A stretch of 64,000 bases of DNA. It comes from a marine gamma proteobacterium HTCC2080 (lineage in GTDB: Bacteria; Pseudomonadota; Gammaproteobacteria; Pseudomonadales; Halieaceae). The stretch lies in NCBI GenBank assembly GCA_000169115.1, contig AAVV01000004.1:244855-308854 (forward strand), read 5' to 3'. The translations under genes were made by a program, and so were the position numbers. Shown here one piece after another: positions 26,145 through 35,105 of this stretch. Positions within the stretch are counted from its first letter, which is position 1. Every line of letters begins with the position of its first letter. The notes below the pieces were generated by a model. The model searched no databases. It was not told the origin of the DNA and saw only the letters and a program-made list of their open reading frames with translations.

Positions 26145-27311
26145 TTAGAGGCCGTCGATCACGTCGCGCAAGGCGGCCATAAACTGCGCACCCACGGCAC
26201 CGTCAATCACGCGATGGTCACAAGACAAGGTCGCCGTGAGTACGGTAGCAATGCTCTGCTCTCCGTCTTTCACCACCACCTTAGGCTCGGCCTTGCCCAG
26301 CGCAAGAATGGCACCCATGGGGGGGTTAATTATGGCGGTAAATTCCGAAATACCGTACATGCCCAGGTTAGACACCGTGAAAGAACCGCCACTAATATCT
26401 TCCTTGGTGAGGCTGTTACTGCGAGCCTTCTCGGCCAGGGCACCGGTAGCCTGAGCCACCTCAGCCGGAGACTTGGCTTCAACACCAGGAATCGTTGCCG
26501 GATATAAACCGTCATCGGTGGCGATCGCCACGGCAATATTAGCGGCCTCAAACTGATGAATATCATCACCCACCAAGTTCACGTTAACCCTCGGTTCGCG
26601 CATTAGTGCCTGACCGACACACCACACCAGCAGGTCATTAACCGATACTTTGGTATCGCCACTGCCATTAAGGGTTTGACGATGGGCCATGAGACCGTCG
26701 AGGGCGTAATCGGCACTGAGATAAAAATGGGGAATGGTTTGCTTCGCCTCGGTGAGTCGGCGGGCAATGGTCTTACGCGTCGGCGAGAGGGGAATCACTT
26801 GAACCCCCACAGCCTCATCATTACCCCCTGCAGCGTCCCGCACATCGTTATCGGTAATTCGGCCCCTGCGACCGGTGCCAGTAACCGTACTGAGATCTAC
26901 ATTGAGCTCGTCTGCCAGCTTGCGTACCGATGGTGACGATCGGGTATAGGCGTCACTGGTTTGTGCAACCGGCTTGGCAGGCTCCGCGGTAGCCTGGGCC
27001 GGAGCTTCCTTGGCGTCATCTCCAGCATAACCTGCAATAAAGGTATCAATATCGCCGTCACTTACCGCCGCAGGCGCAATAACGCCCAACAGGGCGCCCA
27101 CCGGATGGGCGTCACCGGGCTCTGCCAAAACCCGCCGTAAAACACCGTCTACCGGCGCCTCCCAAACATTGACAATTTTGTCTGACTCCATCTCAAACAC
27201 TTCGTCACCCTTGGCAACCGCGTCACCCTGAGACTTGTTCCAAGTGGTAATGGTGCCTTCCACCATTTCGATGCCCCACTTGGGCACCGCAATTGGGTAA
27301 ATATCGCTCAA
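26145..27311 (-). CDS. 2-oxoacid/acetoin dehydrogenase E2 (dihydrolipoamide acyltransferase)
   Basis: 388 aa, TTG start 9 bases after GAGG. One lipoyl domain (FEMESDKIVNVWEAPVDG, lipoylated Lys near 44), a peripheral E1/E3-binding domain (SPSVRKLADELNVDLSTVTGTGRRGRI), and the catalytic acyltransferase domain with CDHRVIDGAVGAQF near the C-terminus. Third gene of the E1alpha-E1beta-E2 operon. No E3 gene is present, so it must use a lipoamide dehydrogenase from elsewhere. Confidence 0.88.
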   Translation of the reverse strand: MSDIYPIAVPKWGIEMVEGTITTWNKSQGDAVAKGDEVFEMESDKIVNVWEAPVDGVLRRVLAEPGDAHPVGALLGVIAPAAVSDGDIDTFIAGYAGDDAKEAPAQATAEPAKPVAQTSDAYTRSSPSVRKLADELNVDLSTVTGTGRRGRITDNDVRDAAGGNDEAVGVQVIPLSPTRKTIARRLTEAKQTIPHFYLSADYALDGLMAHRQTLNGSGDTKVSVNDLLVWCVGQALMREPRVNVNLVGDDIHQFEAANIAVAIATDDGLYPATIPGVEAKSPAEVAQATGALAEKARSNSLTKEDISGGSFTVSNLGMYGISEFTAIINPPMGAILALGKAEPKVVVKDGEQSIATVLTATLSCDHRVIDGAVGAQFMAALRDVIDGL

Positions 27312-27338
27312 CGTTTATATCCTCGAAATAAGACGGCT

Positions 27339-28340
27339 TCAGGCCATAGTGGCTTTAATAGCCGCTTTGATTTTGTTGGTGTCGGGCAGGTACGCCGCTT
27401 CCAGCTCGGGTGAGAATGGTGTGGGGCTGTGGGGCGCGCACACCTGTTTAATAGGGCCTTTCAAACTGGAGAACGCCCGGTCAGCCGCCAGCCCGGCGAT
27501 ATCAGCGGTCAATCCACAGCGTGGCGGTGCCTCGTCGACTACCACCAATCGGCCGGTCGCCTCCACAGATTCTAAAATGGCATTTTCATCCAGGGGCGAT
27601 GTGGTTCGAGGGTCTATCAAATCGCAGCTAATGCCCTCTGCAGCCAGCTCGTCAATCGCCGCCGCAGCCCTGGGCACCATTTGGCCAAAGGCGACTACCG
27701 TGACGTCGTCGCCCTCGCGTACGAAGGCTGCCTCGCCAAAGGGAATGGTGTACATCTCATCGGGCACGTCGCAGGCTTCCTGATAAAGCACCTTGGGCTC
27801 AAAAAACAGCACCGGGTCATCATCGGCAATGGCCGACAACAGCAGACCTTTCGCATCGTAGGCGTTAGAGGGCACCACCACTTTAATGCCGGGGAAAGAC
27901 GTCATGATCTGGTACATGGCCTGACTGTGCTGACCCGCCGCACTAAAACCACCGCCGGCTGAAAAGCGAATCACCGCGGGGCAACGACTCTTGCCGCCAA
28001 ACATGTACCGGAACTTCGCCATCTGGTTAACGATTTGATCCATACAAACGCCTATAAAGTCGGCGAACATTATTTCGGCGACGGGACGCATACCCACCAA
28101 GGCGGCCCCAGCTGCGGCACCGACAATGGCTGATTCGGAAATTGGGGTATCGATACAGCGGTCGGGCCAACGCTTGTAAATACCCGTCGTCACACCAAAG
28201 ACACCACCCACAGCACCAACTTCGCCAGCACTGCCTTGGCAGCCCGCGACGTCTTCACCAATTACAAATACCGACTCATCCTGCTCCATGGCCTGGTGCA
28301 GGGCTTCGTTAATCGCATCGCGCATTGTTTTCTGAGACAT
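27339..28340 (-). CDS. 2-oxoacid/acetoin dehydrogenase E1 beta subunit
   Basis: 333 aa transketolase-like beta subunit: MRDAINEALHQAMEQDESVFVIGEDV, GPISESAIVG-type PISESAIVGAAAGAALVGMRPVAEI, RFSAGGGFSAAGQHSQAMY, and FEPKVLYQEACDVP. It pairs with E1 alpha to bind ThDP. GAGGAGAAT precedes ATG. It lies 12 bases after E1 alpha and 27 before E2. Subunit sizes resemble acetoin or pyruvate dehydrogenase of the two-subunit E1 type. Confidence 0.88.
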   Translation of the reverse strand: MSQKTMRDAINEALHQAMEQDESVFVIGEDVAGCQGSAGEVGAVGGVFGVTTGIYKRWPDRCIDTPISESAIVGAAAGAALVGMRPVAEIMFADFIGVCMDQIVNQMAKFRYMFGGKSRCPAVIRFSAGGGFSAAGQHSQAMYQIMTSFPGIKVVVPSNAYDAKGLLLSAIADDDPVLFFEPKVLYQEACDVPDEMYTIPFGEAAFVREGDDVTVVAFGQMVPRAAAAIDELAAEGISCDLIDPRTTSPLDENAILESVEATGRLVVVDEAPPRCGLTADIAGLAADRAFSSLKGPIKQVCAPHSPTPFSPELEAAYLPDTNKIKAAIKATMA

Positions 28341-28352
28341 GTTCTATTCTCC

Positions 28353-29333
28353 TCAGGCGCCTGCGCCGTAATTAATGTAAACGTCTTCGGTGACCTGATC
28401 TGGCGTTGGTCGGGCAGCAGCCTTGGCATCTATGGTGGCCTGCTCGATTAGGGCCATCACTTCAGCGTCAATCCCATCGAGCACGTCCTCGCTGACCTCA
28501 CCGCTTTCCAACATGCGGGCGCGAAAATTTTTCAAACAGCAGCGGTTTTCTCGAAGGTCGTCGAGCTCGCCCTCACCCCGATAATGTTGGGGATCACCGA
28601 CGAAGTGCCCGTGATAGCGCCCCTGCTCGGCAAAGACTCCCGCAGGCCCGTTGCCGGCACGGGCATGGGCAATGGCTTTGCCCGCCGCTTCATGAACCGC
28701 AAAGAAGTCGGCGCCATCGGCGACAAATACGGGAAAACCAAAGGCCTCAGTTCGAGCCTTCAGATCATCGCAGCCCACGGCATAGCTAATATTGGTGTGC
28801 TCAGAGTAATAATTGTTTTCAATGACAAAGACCGCTGGAACCTTCAATACCACGGCCATATTCATGGCCTCAAAGCAGGTGCCCTGGTTCACCGATCCAT
28901 CTCCCGAAAAAGAGACCGCGACCTTGCCGTTTTTGCGTATTTTTGCCGCCAGTGCCGAACCGACTGAAATCGGCGGGCCACCCGCAACAATGCCATTGGC
29001 ACCTAAAATGCCTTTATCAATATCGGCAACGTGCATAGAGCCGCCCTTGCCTTTGCAGAGACCCTCAGAAGATCCAAAGAGCTCTTTCATCATGCCCGAG
29101 ACATCGGCACCCTTGGCAATACAGTGGCCATGACCCCGATGGGTGGAAATAATTGTGTCGTCTGTATCTAGGTGCGCGCAGACCCCAACCGCATTGGCTT
29201 CCTGACCCGTGTAGAGGTGGGTAAATCCGGGAATTTGCCCATTCATGATTTCGGCGTTCACACGCTCCTCAAATTCACGAATGGTCTTCATCAATCGATA
29301 AGCGTCACTCAGGGCTTCCGTTGGAATGGACAC
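28353..29333 (-). CDS. 2-oxoacid/acetoin dehydrogenase E1 alpha subunit
   Basis: 326 aa. GQEANAVGVCAHL, STHRGHGHCIAKGADV, LCKGKGGSMHVAD and the ThDP-binding SGDGSVNQGTCFEAMNMA followed by ENNYYSEHT are E1alpha signatures. GTG 29333 is preferred to GTG 29339 because AGAGGAGG is immediately next to the latter. First gene of the operon. Substrate (pyruvate, acetoin or a branched 2-oxoacid) cannot be read from motifs. Confidence 0.88.
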   Translation of the reverse strand: MSIPTEALSDAYRLMKTIREFEERVNAEIMNGQIPGFTHLYTGQEANAVGVCAHLDTDDTIISTHRGHGHCIAKGADVSGMMKELFGSSEGLCKGKGGSMHVADIDKGILGANGIVAGGPPISVGSALAAKIRKNGKVAVSFSGDGSVNQGTCFEAMNMAVVLKVPAVFVIENNYYSEHTNISYAVGCDDLKARTEAFGFPVFVADGADFFAVHEAAGKAIAHARAGNGPAGVFAEQGRYHGHFVGDPQHYRGEGELDDLRENRCCLKNFRARMLESGEVSEDVLDGIDAEVMALIEQATIDAKAAARPTPDQVTEDVYINYGAGA

Positions 29334-29807
29334 GCGCACCCTCCTCTTTAGGTTTTAAAATTATTGTGAGGTCCCTATTCAGGTGGCAGCTATTAAGGCC
29401 TAAGCCTTTGTTGGCGCTACTCGGCAGGTTCCTGATCAGTGCCTACGCTAACCGCTACACAAAAAACCGTCAAGCGTGAATGTTTTAATGGTTTTTATCC
29501 CTCAACGTCATGGGACGGCTGATCACGGTATTTTTTTCTGGAGGTTCGGGGGCATTTAAACAATCGGCCTGTCAAACCCGCCAGTCATCTGCGAGCCTTT
29601 AGCAGTCTGGCGCTAAAGCGGACATCATGGGGCTACAAATACTGAGGATACTGCTACTCACTGGCAACACAGCGCGACCCTAGAAGCATCTAGCAACGGT
29701 GATTTCATGAGCCAAAGGTGACCGTGACAGGGCCGATTTTTTACCAGTAAATGATCGGGGGTCATTAAAGGCACGTAACGTTACTTCTTCAACAGTAGAC
29801 TCGAGCA
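29334..29807. other. Divergent intergenic region
   Basis: About 470 bases between the E1alpha gene (minus) and the metallo-hydrolase (plus). Must hold both promoters. I find no gene, repeat or strong hairpin in it. Confidence 0.4.
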
Positions 29808-30866
29808 ATGCCGGCTGCCCATATGCTTTACAAGTTCCTTGGCCCGCTGGCATTACTTTGCCAGCTGCTATGGCCTCAAACGAGCCAGGCAGACAAGGAG
29901 GATTGGACCCTGAGCACCCACTACGATGGCAAGCGCTTTTACAACAGTGATGGCAGCGATAAGCATCTTGGCGACGTAAGTCGCTTCATCTGGACTAGTC
30001 TTGCCAATGAGAAGCCCTGGCCAAAGTGGCGGGAGAATCCCCCCGCTGATCCGATCACTGAGCGGCTTACCTCAGGCCTTCGCGTGACCTACATCAATCA
30101 CGCAACGGTGCTGATTCAAGTGGCAGGCCTCAACATACTCACCGACCCCGTGTGGTCAAAGCGCGTGAGCCCGGTGGCTTTTGCCGGACCCAAACGCGTT
30201 AGAGCTCCCGGCATCCCCATAGAAGATTTACCCGAAATTGATCTCATTTTAATCAGTCACAACCACTACGATCATCTCGACACCCAAAGTCTCAAGGCCA
30301 TTCGCGCACGTCAGGAAGAAGCCCCATTAATCATTAGCGGTCTGGGTAATCAAAAATTACTGCGCAAACTCGGCTACGAAACTGCTGTCGAACTCGACTG
30401 GAATGAATCGACAACCTTGGGAGAAACCACCGTCCACTTTGTCGAATGTCAGCACCGGTCGGGCCGAGGGGTCTTCGATCAAATGAAAACCCTGTGGGGC
30501 TCATTCGTGTTGGAAACCCCCGAAGGCAACCTTTATTTTGCCGGTGACACCGGCTATTCACCGCATTTTCGCGAGCAAGGTGAGCGCTGGGGCCCCTTTG
30601 CCCTAACCCTGCTACCCATTGGCGCCTACGAGCCCCGATGGTTTATGAAGGATGTACACCTTAACCCTAAGGAAGCCGTGCAGGCTCATCTCGATCTTCA
30701 AAGCCAGCAAAGTCTGGGCATTCACTTTGGAGTTTTTCAACTCACCTGGGAAGCCATTGACGAGCCGGCAGAAGATTTAGCCTCAGCACTTATTGACGAG
30801 GGCTTAGCTGGCGATACATTTTGGGTGTTGGAGCCGGGTCAGGGTGCGTCGCTTGAGAAACGCTAG
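29808..30866 (+). CDS. Exported MBL-fold metallo-hydrolase (UlaG/NAPE-PLD type)
   Basis: 352 aa. A hydrophobic N-terminus (KFLGPLALLCQLLWPQTSQA) suggests export. The metallo-beta-lactamase motif is ISHNHYDHLD (HxHxDH near 148), preceded by TYINHATVLIQVAGLNILTDPVWSKRVSP as in the NAPE-hydrolysing phospholipase D-like group; FAGDTGYSPHF supplies the metal-bridging Asp and GIHFGVFQLTWE the last His. Likely hydrolyses a phosphodiester or lactone at the envelope. Stand-alone. Confidence 0.85.
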   Translation: MPAAHMLYKFLGPLALLCQLLWPQTSQADKEDWTLSTHYDGKRFYNSDGSDKHLGDVSRFIWTSLANEKPWPKWRENPPADPITERLTSGLRVTYINHATVLIQVAGLNILTDPVWSKRVSPVAFAGPKRVRAPGIPIEDLPEIDLILISHNHYDHLDTQSLKAIRARQEEAPLIISGLGNQKLLRKLGYETAVELDWNESTTLGETTVHFVECQHRSGRGVFDQMKTLWGSFVLETPEGNLYFAGDTGYSPHFREQGERWGPFALTLLPIGAYEPRWFMKDVHLNPKEAVQAHLDLQSQQSLGIHFGVFQLTWEAIDEPAEDLASALIDEGLAGDTFWVLEPGQGASLEKR

Positions 30867-30930
30867 TTAATGGCGCGTTCACCGACACCAAATATTAGCC
30901 CCTAACCTTATTTAAACGAGCCCTGCTTCG

Positions 30931-30966
30931 ATCGATGCAGCTATCGATGCAGCTATCGAGGCAACT
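30931..30966. repeat. Three 12-bp tandem repeats at the 3' end of a serine hydrolase gene
   Basis: ATCGATGCAGCT occurs twice in a row, then a third copy with two changes (ATCGAGGCAACT) that runs into the stop codon of the minus-strand hydrolase. A small slippage-prone array; function unlikely. Confidence 0.7.
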
Positions 30967-32371
30967 AAGGTAAAGCCGAGGCGACTTTTTCTGCAGGCGT
31001 TGGTTTTGGCATCTGCCGTACGAAGTAATCGCTGAGCGCCGCTAACACCGGCTCCATGGCCGATTTCGATTCTTCCAAAGTCAGGCCCAAACGCACCACA
31101 ACCAGCTCAGCTTCGGGAATCACCACCACAAATTGCCCCGAATTACCCCCCGAGTGAAACGTATTTTCAGACAGATTAGGAAAGATACGCTGCTCGGTAT
31201 TCAGCCAAAACCCCAAACCGTAGTTCGCTCCACCCGCGCTAACCCCGGGAGTCACAGCCGTTCGCTGCCAATCTTGAGACAGCAGCGTGTCCCGACCGTG
31301 CCAGGCATCGAGCCACCATTGACCCACCCGTGCCCAGTCTCTGGCAGTGAGGTTCGCGAAACTCGAGCCCACCTGAAATCCCGCCACATCGGGCTCTAGC
31401 AGGGGTTCGGTTAGGGCCAGTGGCGCATAAACTTCACGCTGCAACCAGTCTATATAGGGTTCATCTCCCAGCGTATTCTGCCAAAGGAAGGACACGACGT
31501 TGGTATCACCGCTGGAATAAGAAAATACCTCACCCGGCTCGTGTCGCTGCCCCAGCCCCACAGGCACCTGCCACATAGGTCCCTGTCCATAGAGCATCTC
31601 GGTCACATCGTCGCCGGGAAAGTAACGCTCTTCAAAATCGAGCCCGCTGGTCATCGACATTAAATGCTTGAGGTTCATGGCGTCCGACAAGCCAGCAAAG
31701 ATTTTGGGAGAAACCCCCAGCGCAGTCAGGCGGGCGGCGACATTATCGGTGAGGGCCATATCGCCTTTGCCAACCTGAATACCTACAAAGGAAGCCATTA
31801 AGCTTTTATTCATGGACCAACCTTGCAATCGGGTGCTCGGGTTCACAGGGTCCGCGTAGCGTTCGGCGACGAGTTGCCCTCGGTGCATAACGACAATGGC
31901 CAAGGTGTTGCGTCCACCGCCGGCGGGCTCTGCAAAGGCCCCCTCAATAATTTGAGTTATGGCCTCTGGGGTAGCATTGCGTTGCTCAAACATCGTTCGA
32001 GCCTTGCTTGCCGCTGCCAAATCCAAAACCTGAGCAGACGCGACAGCATTGGGGGTGGCACTTTCTGCAACATCACCATGCAAGGTACAGCCGTAGCCCG
32101 CGCGATATGTCGCCTCGGCTTGAGCTGTCAACACTCGGGCTGAAGCTGTCTCCCCGTCAACGCCTGTTGTCAAAAATCGAGATAACAGTGGCACGGTAGC
32201 TAAGCGGGGTTCAATGTCATTTTCCACCACAAATTTGGCGGGTAACCCGCTTACAAACACCCCTGAGCACAGCTGCTTCGCTGCGTAACCAACACCCACT
32301 TTGCCCGCCGAATGAACCACAACCATAAGACCGGCAACAATCAGCAGTACCAACACCCAAGACACTCGCAT
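30965..32371 (-). CDS. Beta-lactamase-fold serine hydrolase, membrane-anchored
   Basis: 468 aa. An N-terminal hydrophobic helix (VSWVLVLLIVAGLMVVV) as anchor or signal. The SxxK motif is WSMNKSLM near residue 190, the second motif FSYSSGDTN (Tyr-x-Ser type) near 290, and FHSGGNSGQF near 430 replaces KTG. Family S12/class C-like esterases and 6-aminohexanoate hydrolases share these. ATG 32371 chosen over GTG 32380; neither has a strong ribosome site. Confidence 0.8.
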   Translation of the reverse strand: MRVSWVLVLLIVAGLMVVVHSAGKVGVGYAAKQLCSGVFVSGLPAKFVVENDIEPRLATVPLLSRFLTTGVDGETASARVLTAQAEATYRAGYGCTLHGDVAESATPNAVASAQVLDLAAASKARTMFEQRNATPEAITQIIEGAFAEPAGGGRNTLAIVVMHRGQLVAERYADPVNPSTRLQGWSMNKSLMASFVGIQVGKGDMALTDNVAARLTALGVSPKIFAGLSDAMNLKHLMSMTSGLDFEERYFPGDDVTEMLYGQGPMWQVPVGLGQRHEPGEVFSYSSGDTNVVSFLWQNTLGDEPYIDWLQREVYAPLALTEPLLEPDVAGFQVGSSFANLTARDWARVGQWWLDAWHGRDTLLSQDWQRTAVTPGVSAGGANYGLGFWLNTEQRIFPNLSENTFHSGGNSGQFVVVIPEAELVVVRLGLTLEESKSAMEPVLAALSDYFVRQMPKPTPAEKVASALP

Positions 32372-32459
32372 TACTTGCACTCATTACGGGAAAGCCGACA
32401 GTGTATGCCTAAGCTGCCATGTTGTGTGATCGGGATTACAGCCGCGCTGTGCGAATGCT

Positions 32460-33080
32460 CTACCACTGCGGCTCAGGTGAAGCCGGAGGGCCAGCGACCG
32501 TACTTTCAGGCTTGTCCGCAAGAATATGGGCCAGCACCAACAGCCCCGAGCGCATTGTTTCAATAGTTAGACGGCCTGCAGCCAGCGTCTGTAGCGCATC
32601 AAGAAACCAGGGGTTATTGATTTCCCTCGCTGTAGCCTGAGTCACATGCTGCACAGCTAGAGCCAGCTGTTCGTACTCTTGCTGTTGCTTCTCTTCCCGG
32701 GATCTCATGAGGGCAAAGGATTCGCGCAGCCCTGAACTCAATCCGGCTTGATTGTGTAAATCGCCAATGTGCTCACTGCGCAATCGGCATAGCGCGGCTT
32801 GCTCTAACGGGGCCAACTCCCAAAGGCAAGAGTCGCGGTTACCCAAAATGCTATCCCCCAAGACTAAACACGCTGCGGCTGTCCACTGCTCTGATTCATT
32901 TTTTAAAAATGCGTATTGCTTTTCCGACCAACCAAAACGAAATCGACTCAGGATTGCCGCACGACCGTAAACAAGCTCGGCATCTGTTTCACTAGCGCCC
33001 AAGCTCGGCCCTGAAGCACCTTTAAAATTTAAAGCAGTTTGTTGCCAGGCAAGGGGCATGGGATTGCTGGTTAAAATCAC
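32460..33080 (-). CDS. Hypothetical helical protein
   Basis: 206 aa, cytoplasmic, no family recognised. Helix-rich with a Gln/Glu-rich charged stretch (REEKQQQEYEQLALAVQHV) that could be a short coiled coil. GTG start 9 bases after a perfect AAGGAGGTG; this ribosome site can pair with the bases just before the start (GAGGT-GGC-ACCTC, 33081-33093), which could reduce translation. It lies upstream of, and on the same strand as, the serine hydrolase. Confidence 0.6.
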   Translation of the reverse strand: MILTSNPMPLAWQQTALNFKGASGPSLGASETDAELVYGRAAILSRFRFGWSEKQYAFLKNESEQWTAAACLVLGDSILGNRDSCLWELAPLEQAALCRLRSEHIGDLHNQAGLSSGLRESFALMRSREEKQQQEYEQLALAVQHVTQATAREINNPWFLDALQTLAAGRLTIETMRSGLLVLAHILADKPESTVAGPPASPEPQW

Positions 33081-33313
33081 GAGGTGGCACCTCCTTGGTG
33101 TTATTTCAGTTGCTGCGCTCTCGCCTTCAGATGAATGACCGGCATTTGCTAAACCTAAAGCGTAGCTAGCGTGTTAGTTTGGCGCAGTGCTAGAGATATT
33201 GGAGCGATGCTCTTTCAGTGGCTATGCCTTTGTCGCCAACCGCTTGTCCTCAGGCGCCAAACGACCCGAAACCTCTCATAAGCAACGCGCTCCAAGTAAT
33301 AAGGACAGCAACT

Positions 33314-34345
33314 ATGACCCAGGGAATCTATTCGGTATTGGCAACCCATCTGCGTATGGTTCTGCGTTGGCTGGAGGCTCAGGGAGAGCAAGCGCAAGAG
33401 CACTTTGAACGTCATGGGTTAGATGTAAACGTGTTACAGCAGCCTAGGGAGCGCCTTCCCGCGGCAGGGGTTGATGCGCTACTGGCTGATCTGCGAGATC
33501 GCTTTCAACGTCCGTGCTTGGGTACAGAGCTCGCTGAATTTCATCGTCTAAGTGACACTCACGCCTTGGGTATTACCCTGCTTGCTTCAGACAATGGCTT
33601 AGAAGCTCTGGAACGGGGTTTGCGATATCAGCGGTTACTGTCTACCGGGGCACCCATGCTGCTTGAAGAGCACAAAAATCAGGTATCCCTGATCTTTTCG
33701 CCTATGACTTTTGAGTTATCCAGAGACGTCCTTGGCACTTATATGAATGCCATGATCTGGCGCTGCATGAAAATGGCAGCACCCTCAGCACTGGAACCAC
33801 TCAAAGTAGAAATGGCTGCCCCGCAGCCTGATAACCAGCATTTTGAAACAGCCATGGGCTGCAAGATCGCTTGGTCTCAAAATCGTACCGCCATGGTTTT
33901 TGACAAGTCCCAGTTGCTAGAGCCCTGGCAGATGCGTAACACCGAGATAATTCGCGCCAACGAGCCCATGCTCGATAATTTATTGAAGTCCCTTCGAACC
34001 GGAGATATCGCTGGCAAAGTTCGTTGGCAACTGCTCGATGCGTTAGATAAGGAATTGCCCTCCGAGGAAGCCATCGCACAGGCATTGCACATGAGCCCCC
34101 GCACCCTACAGCGCCGGCTCAAAGCGGAAAACACCTCCTATGGCGAGGTGGTACAGCAAACTCGAATGCAGTTAGCCCAACAGCTGTTAGCGTCACCCGA
34201 CATCTCTGCAACAGAAGTTGGCCTCGCCTGCGGATTTTCCGACGCCTCGGCTTTTACCCGAGCCTTCAAACGCTGGACCGGTACCACCCCCAGCGACTAT
34301 CGCAGTGGTATGCCCAATACCGACAGCTTGCAACAAAAGGGTTAG
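33314..34345 (+). CDS. AraC-family transcriptional regulator (OruR/ArgR-like)
   Basis: 343 aa from ATG 33314 (AAGGAC 8 bases upstream; an in-frame extension to 33218 lacks a site). The N-terminal ~200 residues match the Arabinose_bd-type ligand domain (PF12625-like: ALGITLLASDNGLEALERGLRYQRLLS). The C-terminal HTH_18 has IAQALHMSPRTLQRRLKAENTSY and ATEVGLACGFSDASAFTRAFKRWTGTTPSDYR. Likely regulates the adjacent small exported protein or a neighbouring hydrolase; ligand unknown. Confidence 0.88.
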   Translation: MTQGIYSVLATHLRMVLRWLEAQGEQAQEHFERHGLDVNVLQQPRERLPAAGVDALLADLRDRFQRPCLGTELAEFHRLSDTHALGITLLASDNGLEALERGLRYQRLLSTGAPMLLEEHKNQVSLIFSPMTFELSRDVLGTYMNAMIWRCMKMAAPSALEPLKVEMAAPQPDNQHFETAMGCKIAWSQNRTAMVFDKSQLLEPWQMRNTEIIRANEPMLDNLLKSLRTGDIAGKVRWQLLDALDKELPSEEAIAQALHMSPRTLQRRLKAENTSYGEVVQQTRMQLAQQLLASPDISATEVGLACGFSDASAFTRAFKRWTGTTPSDYRSGMPNTDSLQQKG

Positions 34346-34353
34346 AAATCGCC

Positions 34354-34938
34354 ATGAAACTCCGTTACAACTACCAACAATGCCTCACAAGAATCCACAC
34401 GGCCATGAATACACACCCGAGCTACACGATCAAAAGCCGCTACGCCACCGCTGCGGCAACACTCATACTCTCCCTACTTTTGGCTCTATCAATGCCCACT
34501 GCAGCAAATGAACTCGCGACTGACCGGGTTGCGATCAATAACCTTCTAGACGGCTTGCACAACGATGCGGCACAAGCCCAATTTTCTGGCTATTTTGCCC
34601 GCTACACCGACGATGCGGTTTTTTTGGGTACCGATCGCAATGAGCGCTGGACCATTCCTGAGTTTAAGGCTTATGCCCGCCCGGTATTTGATGAGGGTCG
34701 GGGCTGGACCTATCACATGGTTGAACGCAACATTGAGGGTAAGGGAGAGATACGCTGGTTTGACGAGGTGCTGCACAACGAAAAGTTGGGGCATTGCCGC
34801 GGTACTGGCGTCGTTGTTCGTACTTCCGAGGGCTGGCGGGTTGCCCACTATGCGCTGACCATGCTCGTTCCAAATAGCATTGCTGCCGAGGTGGGGAGTC
34901 AAACCCAAGCCGCCGAGAATCTCAGCACTGTGCCCTGA
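34354..34938 (+). CDS. Exported NTF2/SnoaL-like protein
   Basis: 194 aa with a signal peptide ending near LSMPTAANE. The mature part has the NTF2-like pattern: DRVAINNLLDGLHNDAAQAQFSGYF, YTDDAVFLGTDRNERWT, FDEVL, RGTGVVVRTSEGWRVAHYAL. Such domains bind small hydrophobic ligands or act as accessory subunits. It starts 8 bases after the araC-type stop, so it may be translated by re-initiation. ATG 34405 would give a more typical signal peptide; both lack a clear ribosome site. Confidence 0.7.
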   Translation: MKLRYNYQQCLTRIHTAMNTHPSYTIKSRYATAAATLILSLLLALSMPTAANELATDRVAINNLLDGLHNDAAQAQFSGYFARYTDDAVFLGTDRNERWTIPEFKAYARPVFDEGRGWTYHMVERNIEGKGEIRWFDEVLHNEKLGHCRGTGVVVRTSEGWRVAHYALTMLVPNSIAAEVGSQTQAAENLSTVP

Positions 34939-35105
34939 ACCTTCGAGGGTTTGCGGGAGCATGCCGCTCCTTTGAGAATTACGGCGCTCTGGACCCTCCA
35001 ACAAAAACCCTGCTTAGGTTGCGAGGGCCGCGCCGGATGCCGGCTTACCTTAATGCGGGCTTAGTTTTTGGAGGCTTGCGTCACTGCGGGCTTACGACCC
35101 AGCGG

